Assembly (NCBI GenBank): GCA_001779595.1
Contig: MFKO01000008.1
Coordinates: forward strand, 153,139-190,951
Direction: 5' to 3'
Length of the DNA: 37,813 nt
DNA from: Candidatus Kaiserbacteria bacterium RIFCSPHIGHO2_01_FULL_46_22
GTDB taxonomy: Bacteria; Patescibacteriota; Minisyncoccia; Phycocordibacterales; UBA918
In this document: piece by piece, positions 7,584-14,981 of the stretch
Layout of the letters: every line of letters begins with the position of its first letter
Numbering within the stretch: position 1 is the stretch's first letter
The notes under the pieces: model-generated
Databases searched by the model: none
Told to the model about the DNA's origin: nothing
Seen by the model: only the letters and a program-made list of their open reading frames with translations
Made by a program: the position numbers and the translations under genes

Positions 7584-8277
7584 TACAAAGAGACATAAGC
7601 AAATCTTTAATCCGGAGTCCTTTTCGATGCCAGTCCACATTGTTGGCTGCGGCGGAATGGGTAGCCGGGTTGCGGAAGGAATGGTGCGCATGGGGGTTGG
7701 CGTTGCTGACAAGAGTCCGATTCATCTCTATGACGCGGACATATTTGAAGCGCACAATCTAACCAACCAGTGGACAACTTCTTCCCGTCTTCATATGAAA
7801 AAAGTGGAAGTCGTTCGTTCTCTGATGTTGGAGGTCAATCCCCAGGCATCGATCATTATTAATCCTGTGCGTTTGCAGGAGGAGACGGCACTGTCTGGAG
7901 TCGTATTCATTTGTGTGGATTCGATGAAAGACCGCCAGGCACTGATTGAGAAGGTTATGAAAAAGCCTTCAGAAGTGCATTGTGTGATCGAAGTGCGTAT
8001 GGATGCCGGAGTAGGGGTAACTCACTGTTTCAACCCAAACAATCAAAAGCAACTGGATTGCTGGCGATTGTACTGGTTTCCTGACAGTGAAGGAGACAAT
8101 ATGCAAGGCTGCGGCGGCGCGCAGTCGATCATATCAGCGATCTACGCGACGACGGCAATGGCGCTCAAGCAGTTTGAGCACTTTGCCCGCAGTAAAAACA
8201 CTATCGATATGCAGAATCGGGTCTATCAAGACTTTGATGCCTGTACTATAAAGTCGGAACAGTGGCCAGCCGCTTGA
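7576..8277 (+). CDS. ThiF/E1-like adenylyltransferase (ubiquitin-activating-like)
   Basis: VHIVGCGGMGSRVAEGMVRMG (Rossmann), IHLYDADIFEAHNLTNQW, VFICVDSMKDRQ, MQGCGGAQSIISAIYATTAMA; start overlaps upstream stop (ATGCTTGA). Confidence 0.85.
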   Translation: MLDTKRHKQIFNPESFSMPVHIVGCGGMGSRVAEGMVRMGVGVADKSPIHLYDADIFEAHNLTNQWTTSSRLHMKKVEVVRSLMLEVNPQASIIINPVRLQEETALSGVVFICVDSMKDRQALIEKVMKKPSEVHCVIEVRMDAGVGVTHCFNPNNQKQLDCWRLYWFPDSEGDNMQGCGGAQSIISAIYATTAMALKQFEHFARSKNTIDMQNRVYQDFDACTIKSEQWPAA

Positions 8278-8302
8278 CGCAACTGTAACTTGCTACTAGA
8301 GT
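8274..8302 (+). promoter_or_regulatory. promoter for the 49-aa peptide
   Basis: TTGACG-17 bp-TAGAGT; the -35 overlaps the E1-like stop codon. Confidence 0.6.
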
Positions 8303-8356
8303 AATGATTGGACCGCAGGTTGTGGTTCATTGTTGAACGCTGAAAGGAGAACAGCA

Positions 8357-8506
8357 ATGCGTATGCAAGAAGCTCTTGCCGCCCGTGCCAGTGGACAGAT
8401 CGTGGACACTCGCTCGATCCCCCGTGCGCCCGCGGATGTCGGCGGTGGAGGATCGTCCGTCACCCAGAACGACGGCACCAAGGAACGGTCCGTCACTCTC
8501 GGCTGA
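8357..8506 (+). CDS. 49-aa peptide MRMQEALAARASGQIVDTRSIPRAPADVGGGGSSVTQNDGTKERSVTLG
   Basis: own promoter, strong RBS gaaaggaga, terminator after; not in the ORF track (below length cutoff). Confidence 0.65.
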   Translation: MRMQEALAARASGQIVDTRSIPRAPADVGGGGSSVTQNDGTKERSVTLG

Positions 8507-8539
8507 GCAGTACTGACTGTCAGTCTCATAAAACAAAAA

Positions 8540-8562
8540 CCCTCGCGATGGTATCGCGAGGG
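8540..8562 (+). terminator. terminator after the 49-aa ORF
   Basis: ccctcgcgat ggt atcgcgaggg then tgttttta. Confidence 0.8.
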
Positions 8563-8589
8563 TGTTTTTATAATTTTGATTGGATTTGT

Positions 8590-8813
8590 AGAATCGACCC
8601 AGAATCGCGGCTGTTTTATTACGCTATTCTTATAAAACAGGCTCGCGTTCTTGGTCGGCGCCTCGGGTTTTGTTCGCTTTGAAAGCTCACAAAACATCCT
8701 GCGGCGCTTCGATTCTCTACGCAAGCAAAATTATTTGCTTGCTCTAGTCGCCCAAAAAATAAAAGGCCCCCCAAAGGGGCCTTTTATTTTTTGGGCGACT
8801 AGAGAGAATCGAA
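8590..8813 (+). repeat. hairpin-rich element R3 abutting tRNA-His 3' end
   Basis: 8-bp direct repeat agaatcga (8590-8597, 8805-8812); stems ctgttttat/ataaaacag and gttttgt/acaaaac; inverted T-arm copy ttcgattct (8708-8716)/agaatcgaa (8805-8813); hairpin 8721-8742; 29-bp palindrome arms 8742-8770/8776-8804. Confidence 0.75.
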
Positions 8814-8865
8814 CTCTCGACACAGGATCCACAAACCTGAGTTTTGCCACTAAACTATAGTCGCC
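8794..8865 (-). tRNA. tRNA-His(GTG)
   Basis: G-1:C73 pair, GCGACTA/TAGTCGC acceptor, anticodon loop TTGTGGA, T-arm GAGAGTTCGATTCTCTC. Confidence 0.88.
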
Positions 8866-8923
8866 ATACGGCATGATTTATAACTGTTTTTGCGAGAATA
8901 GTCTAGTATAATCGTAACTAACT

Positions 8924-9013
8924 ATGGATGAAGAAGGACGCAAACTGGCGATTATAATTCTTTTTGTTTTCGGCGCGGCTGTCGGGTTTTATTTGTCGCG
9001 GCTATTTTTTTAG
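8924..9013 (+). CDS. 29-aa single-TM microprotein
   Basis: MDEEGRKLAIIILFVFGAAVGFYLSRLFF; TATAAT-like box 8907-8912 upstream; no clear RBS. Confidence 0.4.
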   Translation: MDEEGRKLAIIILFVFGAAVGFYLSRLFF

Positions 9014-9813
9014 AGAGGAGCTGAAGCTGCTTCGTCATGATTTTCTTCTTCGTGACCATGTCCAAATGTTTCGTGTGTATAGATGAGTACGCTTGTCATT
9101 AAAGCGAAGCCGACAATCATCGACACAAGAGTGAACCAGAAACTCTGATAATTTTTTAGATTGCCGTGTACACGGGGAAGTAGGTCGGTGGCGGCGATAT
9201 AGAGCAGGTTGCCAGCCGCGATGCCGGTGATTATCCAAACATATTCATCTAGGGTGTTTGCTAATACAACTGTGAGAGCAGTACCTACAACTATTGAAGA
9301 AGCTGAAAGAAGGTTGCGCCAAGCCGCTTCAAAGCGGCTATAGCCACCGCGGACCAAAACGCCGAACTCAACAATCTCTTGCGGAATTTCGTGGAGAGCG
9401 AGACCGATTGCGACCGCCACACCAAGAGTTGGATCAATCAAGAAAGCGCTACCTAAGATAACGCCGTCAGCCAAGTTGTGGATGGCGTCTCCAATAAGGA
9501 GTAGGGTAGCCGCTCCTTTCTTATCACAGTGTGGATCATCACCTTCGCGCTTGTGAAAGTAACGGTGTAGTTCGTAAGAGAGGAGGTAGAACAAAATGAA
9601 GCCGGCAGCAACAGCTACGCCGCCCCATTCTTCGTTGGCTTCTAAAGTCTCTGGAATAAGCTCAAACAGCACCAATGACAGAAACACACCTACTGCGGCT
9701 GGGATGACATAACGCTCTATGCCCTCTAACTTCCGACTATTGCCGAAAAATAACGCACCAATCAAAGAACAAAGCGCCACTGCGCCGGCTGCAAATATCG
9801 CTTCAAACAACAT
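9010..9813 (-). CDS. ZIP-family metal transporter
   Basis: GDAIHNLADGVILGSAFL, ALHEIPQEIVEFGVLVRGGYS motifs. Confidence 0.9.
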   Translation of the reverse strand: MLFEAIFAAGAVALCSLIGALFFGNSRKLEGIERYVIPAAVGVFLSLVLFELIPETLEANEEWGGVAVAAGFILFYLLSYELHRYFHKREGDDPHCDKKGAATLLLIGDAIHNLADGVILGSAFLIDPTLGVAVAIGLALHEIPQEIVEFGVLVRGGYSRFEAAWRNLLSASSIVVGTALTVVLANTLDEYVWIITGIAAGNLLYIAATDLLPRVHGNLKNYQSFWFTLVSMIVGFALMTSVLIYTHETFGHGHEEENHDEAASAPL

Positions 9814-9889
9814 AATTTTGGTGACAATTTATATTAATGCAAATAACTTGCACTAAGAGTAGCATAGGTAGCCATTTTTGCCAGCCCTC

Positions 9890-9917
9890 TTGCATTTTGA
9901 TGGGGAAAAGGTATAGT
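9890..9917 (+). promoter_or_regulatory. promoter of ribosomal protein operon
   Basis: TTGCAT-16 bp-TATAGT. Confidence 0.6.
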
Positions 9918-9986
9918 GTGCCGGTCTTAAAGACCTAAGTTCGATGAGAGGTGGCTTGCTGCCTTGAGAACCAATGGGCACTACAG

Positions 9987-10025
9987 CGCGTTTGCGGGCT
10001 AGTGTCTCCGCAAACGCGTTTTGTG
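9987..10025 (+). promoter_or_regulatory. leader hairpin + U-rich tract (possible attenuator) before rplC
   Basis: cgcgtttgcgg...ccgcaaacgcg followed by ttttgtg. Confidence 0.5.
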
Positions 10026-10062
10026 TTACGGTCCCTAGACATTTATTAACTAACCTAAATAA

Positions 10063-10695
10063 ATGAAGTTTATTTTAGGAACCAAAGATCGAATGACTCA
10101 GGTCTTCGACGAAAAGGGAAAGTGCTTTCCAGTGACTGTGCTCAGAATTGAGCCGCTTACTGTGACAGCTATTAAGGTTACCGAAAAGGATGGCTATGAT
10201 GCCGTTCAGGTGGCTGCCGGTACACAGAAAGAGAATCGTCTGTCTAAGGCAGAATTGGGTCACCAAGGTGGTGCTGTTCGTTACGTGAAAGAATTCCGCG
10301 CTCGCGCTTCGCAGGGTGAGAATTTGGATGGTCTTGAACTTGGTCAGAAGATCGAAGCGTCAACATTTGGCGCTGGAGATACTGTGACCGTAGCAGCTAT
10401 TTCCAAAGGTAAGGGATTCCAGGGCGTGGTGAAGCGTCACGGCTTTGCCGGCGATATGGCTTCTCACGGACGTAAGCACTCTGCTCGTGCGCCAGGATCA
10501 ATCGGCGGCGGCGGACGTGATGGTGGTCGTGTTATTAAGGGTATGCGAATGGGTGGCCGAATGGGTGGCGATCGCATCACTGTTAAGAACCTCACCATTG
10601 TTCAGGTAAACAACGATGAAAATATAATCCTCGTAAAGGGAGCTATCCCTGGTCGAAAGGGGACTTTAGTAGAAGTACGCGGTATCTCCGCCTAA
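10063..10695 (+). CDS. rplC: 50S ribosomal protein L3
   Basis: LGTKDRMTQVFDEKGKCFPVTVLRI...GFQGVVKRHGFAG. Confidence 0.97.
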   Translation: MKFILGTKDRMTQVFDEKGKCFPVTVLRIEPLTVTAIKVTEKDGYDAVQVAAGTQKENRLSKAELGHQGGAVRYVKEFRARASQGENLDGLELGQKIEASTFGAGDTVTVAAISKGKGFQGVVKRHGFAGDMASHGRKHSARAPGSIGGGGRDGGRVIKGMRMGGRMGGDRITVKNLTIVQVNNDENIILVKGAIPGRKGTLVEVRGISA

Positions 10696-10719
10696 GTCTT
10701 AGACTAAAAATACTTAAAT

Positions 10720-11385
10720 ATGAAAACTCAAGTATATAAGCAGGATGGAGGCAAGGGCAGCGAAATTACATTGTCCGAAAAACTTTTTGGGCAGAAGTGG
10801 AACGCTGACTTGGTTCATGAGGTGGTGACCGCAATGACTGGTAACGCCCGCGTTACTATTGCTGATACTAAGGACCGCGGCGAAGTTCGTGGTGGTGGCC
10901 GAAAGCCATGGAAGCAAAAGGGAACTGGTCGTGCTCGTCACGGTTCACGTCGTTCACCGATTTGGACTGGTGGTGGTGTCGCTCACGGTCCTATTTCTGA
11001 AAAAGACTACAGCCGTAAAATCAATAAGAAGGTACGCGCTAAGGCTTTTGCTGTAACCCTATCCAAGAAGTATGCAGATGGAGAAGTTATCTTTGTTGAA
11101 GCGATGTCTTTCGCTGCTCCGAAGACTACTGAAGCCAAGGGTGTTATCAAGGCGCTTGCTACTGCTTCCGGAGAAGCTTCTCTTGCAACTAAGCGCAAAA
11201 ATGCAGGACTGATTGTTCTTGGTGCTCGTGATGCTGCTGCTGAGAAGAGTTTCCAAAACTTCAGCAACTTCGAAGTCATTAACGCAAAGGATGTGAGTCC
11301 AGTCGACCTCCTCACTTATAAGTATGTCATCGTATCCGACGCCGAGGCCTCTTTGGAGATCTGGGATAAGCGGGTCACTAACTAA
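10720..11385 (+). CDS. rplD: 50S ribosomal protein L4
   Basis: GGGRKPWKQKGTGRARHGSRRSPIWTGGGVAHGP. Confidence 0.97.
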   Translation: MKTQVYKQDGGKGSEITLSEKLFGQKWNADLVHEVVTAMTGNARVTIADTKDRGEVRGGGRKPWKQKGTGRARHGSRRSPIWTGGGVAHGPISEKDYSRKINKKVRAKAFAVTLSKKYADGEVIFVEAMSFAAPKTTEAKGVIKALATASGEASLATKRKNAGLIVLGARDAAAEKSFQNFSNFEVINAKDVSPVDLLTYKYVIVSDAEASLEIWDKRVTN

Positions 11386-11390
11386 AACAT

Positions 11391-11750
11391 ATGGCACTCT
11401 TTAATCGAACAACAAAGGCCAAGAAAGCCTCTCCGAAGAGTAAGGCTGTGACTGTTCCTTCGACAGTACGTGATTTGTCTGCGACACTTCTCGCGCCACA
11501 CGTTACCGAGAAGGCAATGCGCGGATCTGAGAAGAACGTTTATGTCTTCGAAGTGGCAGCCAACGCTGATAAGCGCGCTGTCAAAGAGGCAGTCAATCGT
11601 CTCTTCAGCGTCACGCCGGTCAAAGTTAATATCGTTAACAAGACTCCTCGTCAGTACAAATCACGTGCTCGTGGCCGTATGGCTCTCGAACACGGAATGA
11701 AGAAGGCGTATGTCTATCTAAAGGAGGGTGATTCAATCAGCCTTGTCTAG
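11391..11750 (+). CDS. rplW: 50S ribosomal protein L23
   Basis: LLAPHVTEKAM...NVYVFEVAANADKRAVKEAVNRLF. Confidence 0.95.
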   Translation: MALFNRTTKAKKASPKSKAVTVPSTVRDLSATLLAPHVTEKAMRGSEKNVYVFEVAANADKRAVKEAVNRLFSVTPVKVNIVNKTPRQYKSRARGRMALEHGMKKAYVYLKEGDSISLV

Positions 11751-11821
11751 ATCGCAATCTCTTTGAGAGAACAATTAATTACACGTATGGGTTCTAAGGA
11801 CCCGCAAAGTAATCGCAAATT

Positions 11822-12682
11822 ATGAAAAAATATAAACCAACTTCAGCCGGTCGTCGCGGGATGACCGTGATTGAATACAAGAAGAAACTTTCTTCAACCA
11901 GTAGCAAGCCTCATAAGGCGCTGGTGAAAGGCAAGGCTGCGACCGGTGGTCGCAACAGCCAGGGTCGTACCACCATGTGGTATCGCGGCGCTGGCAACAA
12001 GCGTAAGTATCGTGAGATCGATTTCCGTTTCAATAAGAAGGAAGTCCCAGCTAAGATCGAATCGATTGAATACGACCCTTTCCGCACCGGCTTCATTGCT
12101 CTTGCGCTCTATCAGGATGGTGAGCGTCGCTACATCCTAGTGCCGCAGAATATGAAAGTAGGGGACACCTTTACCGTGTCTGAAACAGCGAAAATCAAAA
12201 CCGGCAATCGTTTGCCACTCGGGAAGATCCCAGTTGGTACTTTCGTTTACGCTGTGGAATTGAAACCTGGCGCTGGCGCACGTATCGCTCGCGCTGCTGG
12301 TAACTACGCCGAAGTAGTGGCGCAAGACGCTGGTTACACTCAGGTTCGCCTACCTTCGACTGAAATCCGCAAGGTGATCGCCACCGCTTGGGCTTCAATT
12401 GGTGAAGTTTCAAACGAAGAGAATCGTCTCGTCTCAATTGGTAAGGCTGGTCGCGCTCGCCACATGGGTCTTCGTCCGAAGACTCGTGGTACCGCTAAGA
12501 ATGCCGTCGATCACCCACATGGAGGTGGTGAAGGTGTTCAGCCGCGTGGTCACAAGCGAGCTCGTACTGCTCAGGGCCGTCCGACTGGCAAGGGCCAGAA
12601 GAGCCGTCGCCCAAAGAAGTACTCAAACAAGATGATCGTTTCTCGCCGCAAGCTAGGTCCACGAATGACTTCGAAGAAGTAA
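11822..12682 (+). CDS. rplB: 50S ribosomal protein L2
   Basis: MKKYKPTSAGRRGMTV...AKNAVDHPHGGGEGVQPRGHKRARTAQGRPTGKGQKSRRPKKYS. Confidence 0.97.
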   Translation: MKKYKPTSAGRRGMTVIEYKKKLSSTSSKPHKALVKGKAATGGRNSQGRTTMWYRGAGNKRKYREIDFRFNKKEVPAKIESIEYDPFRTGFIALALYQDGERRYILVPQNMKVGDTFTVSETAKIKTGNRLPLGKIPVGTFVYAVELKPGAGARIARAAGNYAEVVAQDAGYTQVRLPSTEIRKVIATAWASIGEVSNEENRLVSIGKAGRARHMGLRPKTRGTAKNAVDHPHGGGEGVQPRGHKRARTAQGRPTGKGQKSRRPKKYSNKMIVSRRKLGPRMTSKK

Positions 12683-12698
12683 TTCTTCCAAATTCACA

Positions 12699-12737
12699 AA
12701 CAAAAGCCGCCGCGTCTGAGACGCGGCGGCTTTTGTT
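12699..12737. terminator. terminator after rplB
   Basis: aacaaaagccgccgcgtc tga gacgcggcggcttttgtt, 18-bp arms. Confidence 0.9.
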
Positions 12738-12747
12738 AACTGGTCAG

Positions 12748-13302
12748 TTATTTGCTTTTTTCTATTATCTCCTTAATTTGTTCGTTGATTTTCTTTGATT
12801 CTTCTTTTAAGCCGTCTACCATCTCTCTAAACCCTTTACCTTGCCAGTTCTCGCCAAAGAAAAGTTTAATGTTTTCAGTCAGAGAATCTACATCCTTTTG
12901 ACCATCGAAGATATGGTGTGCAACTTCTCGTCTTATGGTGGTGTTGAAACTAGTAAGTGAACTGATTAATGCTGTTTTACCTATAAATTTTTTAAGAACG
13001 CCTATTAGGCTCCCTAGTGGAGCATCCTCTTCGATCTCTATTTTAATCTGTGACTGAGGGTCATTTTCGTTTAAAATCGTCAAGATTTTTCTCTTTACCA
13101 GATGACCTTGAATTATGGTTTTTATATAGTGTTCAATAGTTTGAGAATGAACAAGCACAATCTCTAAATAGAACTCTTCTTTCCATAACCTATTCATTCT
13201 TGGATTAACTAAGCTAAAAGTTTTAAGGATCAAGGCTCTGCGAGCTTCCCACTCCTTCACTTCCCAAGATATTTGTAGCTCCTGTATTTTTGACTGAGTC
13301 AT
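12748..13302 (-). CDS. hypothetical protein, possibly HEPN-like, inserted antisense in the ribosomal cluster
   Basis: 184 aa helical; RREVAHHIFDG contains an R-x4-H motif. Confidence 0.6.
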   Translation of the reverse strand: MTQSKIQELQISWEVKEWEARRALILKTFSLVNPRMNRLWKEEFYLEIVLVHSQTIEHYIKTIIQGHLVKRKILTILNENDPQSQIKIEIEEDAPLGSLIGVLKKFIGKTALISSLTSFNTTIRREVAHHIFDGQKDVDSLTENIKLFFGENWQGKGFREMVDGLKEESKKINEQIKEIIEKSK

Positions 13303-13361
13303 GTCTTTACTTCGTGATACTCGTTTCTTCTTGTCTTGTCAAGAATTTCAAGAATCAAAAG

Positions 13362-13390
13362 TTGACATTTTTCACACACTCCCGTAGTAT
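13362..13390 (+). promoter_or_regulatory. promoter of the rpsS operon
   Basis: TTGACA-17 bp-TAGTAT. Confidence 0.85.
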
Positions 13391-13546
13391 TGGCCCCGTT
13401 CCGAACTGTTGCCCGATTAGCCCCTGGCAGGGCCTTCGGCACAGCACTCTATAGTCGGGGACTTGTGTGGGGTAGGCCGTTACCTTCTTCCACACAGGGT
13501 CCGGACTTTTCTATCAGAAAAGGCTACACCCTAGCGTTTTATCTAT
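13391..13546 (+). promoter_or_regulatory. structured ~155-nt 5' leader of rpsS
   Basis: tgtgtgg...ccacaca, cttttctatcagaaaag, and cccgatta...tagtcggg pairings. Confidence 0.5.
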
Positions 13547-13888
13547 ATGTCACGATCAGTATATAAAGGCCCTTACGTAGACGAACGTCTGCTTAAGAAA
13601 ATTGCCGACAAAAAGCCGAGCACTACTGGTGTCATCAAGACCTGGTCGCGCGACGCTGTGATTTCACCTGAAATGGTGGGATTCACTTTCGGTGTCCACA
13701 ACGGCAAAAGCCACATCGAAGTGCTAGCGACAGAAGAAATGGTTGGTCACAAGTTGGGTGAATTCTCACCGACCACCAAGTTCATCCGTCACGGCGGTAA
13801 GATGCAGAAGGAGCTCGAGCAGAAGAAGAAGGACGCTGAGATCACTGCAGCCAAAGCTGCTAAAACAGCTCCAGCCGCTAAGAAGTAG
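13547..13888 (+). CDS. rpsS: 30S ribosomal protein S19
   Basis: [19 protein letters not shown]...[25 protein letters not shown]. Confidence 0.96.
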   Translation: MSRSVYKGPYVDERLLKKIADKKPSTTGVIKTWSRDAVISPEMVGFTFGVHNGKSHIEVLATEEMVGHKLGEFSPTTKFIRHGGKMQKELEQKKKDAEITAAKAAKTAPAAKK

Positions 13889-13898
13889 TTAATTTTTT

Positions 13899-14216
13899 AT
13901 GAAAGCAATTCTAAAAAACTACCGCCAGTCTCCACGTAAGGTTCGCCTGATTGCTGATTTGGTGCGCGGCAAAAAAGTTACTGAAGCATTGCGTCAGCTT
14001 AGCTTCGTTAACAAGCGTTCGGCTGCGCCGTTTGCTAAGGTGATCAACTCCGCGGTAGCCAACGCCAAGAACGCTGGTCGTTCTGTGGAAACTCTCAAGA
14101 TCGCCAAGGTTGCGGTCGACAAGGGGACAACCATTACTCGTTTCATGCCTCGCGCGCGCGGCTCGGCTTCACCGATCAATCGTCGATCGAGCCACATAAC
14201 CGTTGAATTGAAATAA
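13899..14216 (+). CDS. rplV: 50S ribosomal protein L22
   Basis: YRQSPRKVRLIADLVRGKKV...RFMPRARGSASPINRRSSHITV. Confidence 0.96.
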   Translation: MKAILKNYRQSPRKVRLIADLVRGKKVTEALRQLSFVNKRSAAPFAKVINSAVANAKNAGRSVETLKIAKVAVDKGTTITRFMPRARGSASPINRRSSHITVELK

Positions 14217-14217
14217 T

Positions 14218-14976
14218 ATGACTCACGTTGCCCATCCATTCGTTCAGCGCATCGGTATCAACCGAGATTGGCGCAGCCGCTGGTTCGCCACGGACAAGAA
14301 GCGTTTTCGCGAGTATCTTCGTGTTGATGCGGCTGTTCGTCGCATGCTAGCCAAGCGTCTTAAGGGGATGTCAGTCGACGTGATTGAGATTGAGCGTGAT
14401 GAGAAAGCCCTTCGCATCATTGTGAAGAGCGCTCGTCCTGGTCTCGTGATCGGCCGTAGTGGTGAAGGTGCTACTAAGCTCAAGAAAGATGTCGATCAGC
14501 TTTTGCGCACTTTGAAACTAGCTGAAAAGCCAGAAATTAAGATCGATATCGAAGAAATCCGTTCACCAGAACTATCAGCCCAGTTGGTTGGTCAGATGGT
14601 GGCTGAAGGTCTCGAGAAGCGTATGCAATTCCGCCGCGTTTTGAAGCAGACTATCGAGAAGGTAATGGCCAATCGTGATGTGCAGGGTGTGCGTATCATG
14701 ATGTCAGGTCGTCTTGGTGGCGCTGATATGTCTCGCGTTGAAGAACTTAAGAAGGGTCGTATTCCACTACAGACTTTGCGTGCTGATATCGACTTCGCTC
14801 GAGTTCGTGCCAACCTACCATACGGTGTGATTGGTATTAAAGTTTGGATCTATCGAGGTGAGGTATTCGTAGATCGTCGCGCCGGTGCCGCACCACGTGC
14901 TCGTGAGGGTGCAGAAGAGAATACTTCTGCCCGCACTCCGAGTCGATCTGCCGCGCCGCGTGGTCGTAATTCCTAA
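14218..14976 (+). CDS. rpsC: 30S ribosomal protein S3
   Basis: VIGRSGEGATKLKKDV...GVRIMMSGRLGGADMSR. Confidence 0.96.
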   Translation: MTHVAHPFVQRIGINRDWRSRWFATDKKRFREYLRVDAAVRRMLAKRLKGMSVDVIEIERDEKALRIIVKSARPGLVIGRSGEGATKLKKDVDQLLRTLKLAEKPEIKIDIEEIRSPELSAQLVGQMVAEGLEKRMQFRRVLKQTIEKVMANRDVQGVRIMMSGRLGGADMSRVEELKKGRIPLQTLRADIDFARVRANLPYGVIGIKVWIYRGEVFVDRRAGAAPRAREGAEENTSARTPSRSAAPRGRNS

Positions 14977-14981
14977 TTCGT

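Noticed and set aside
7098-7712. 204-aa minus ORF opposite the E2/E1-like genes
   Set aside because: Opposite strand of two well-supported overlapping CDSs with RBS and family motifs; low-complexity shadow ORF
8651-8860. 69-aa plus ORF ...ENRTLDTGSTNLSFATKL
   Set aside because: Antisense translation of tRNA-His plus element R3
12699-12737. Long GC-rich palindromes after rplB, rplE, rplK and ileS as mobile repeats
   Set aside because: Positions immediately after stop codons with T-rich flanks fit ordinary intrinsic terminators
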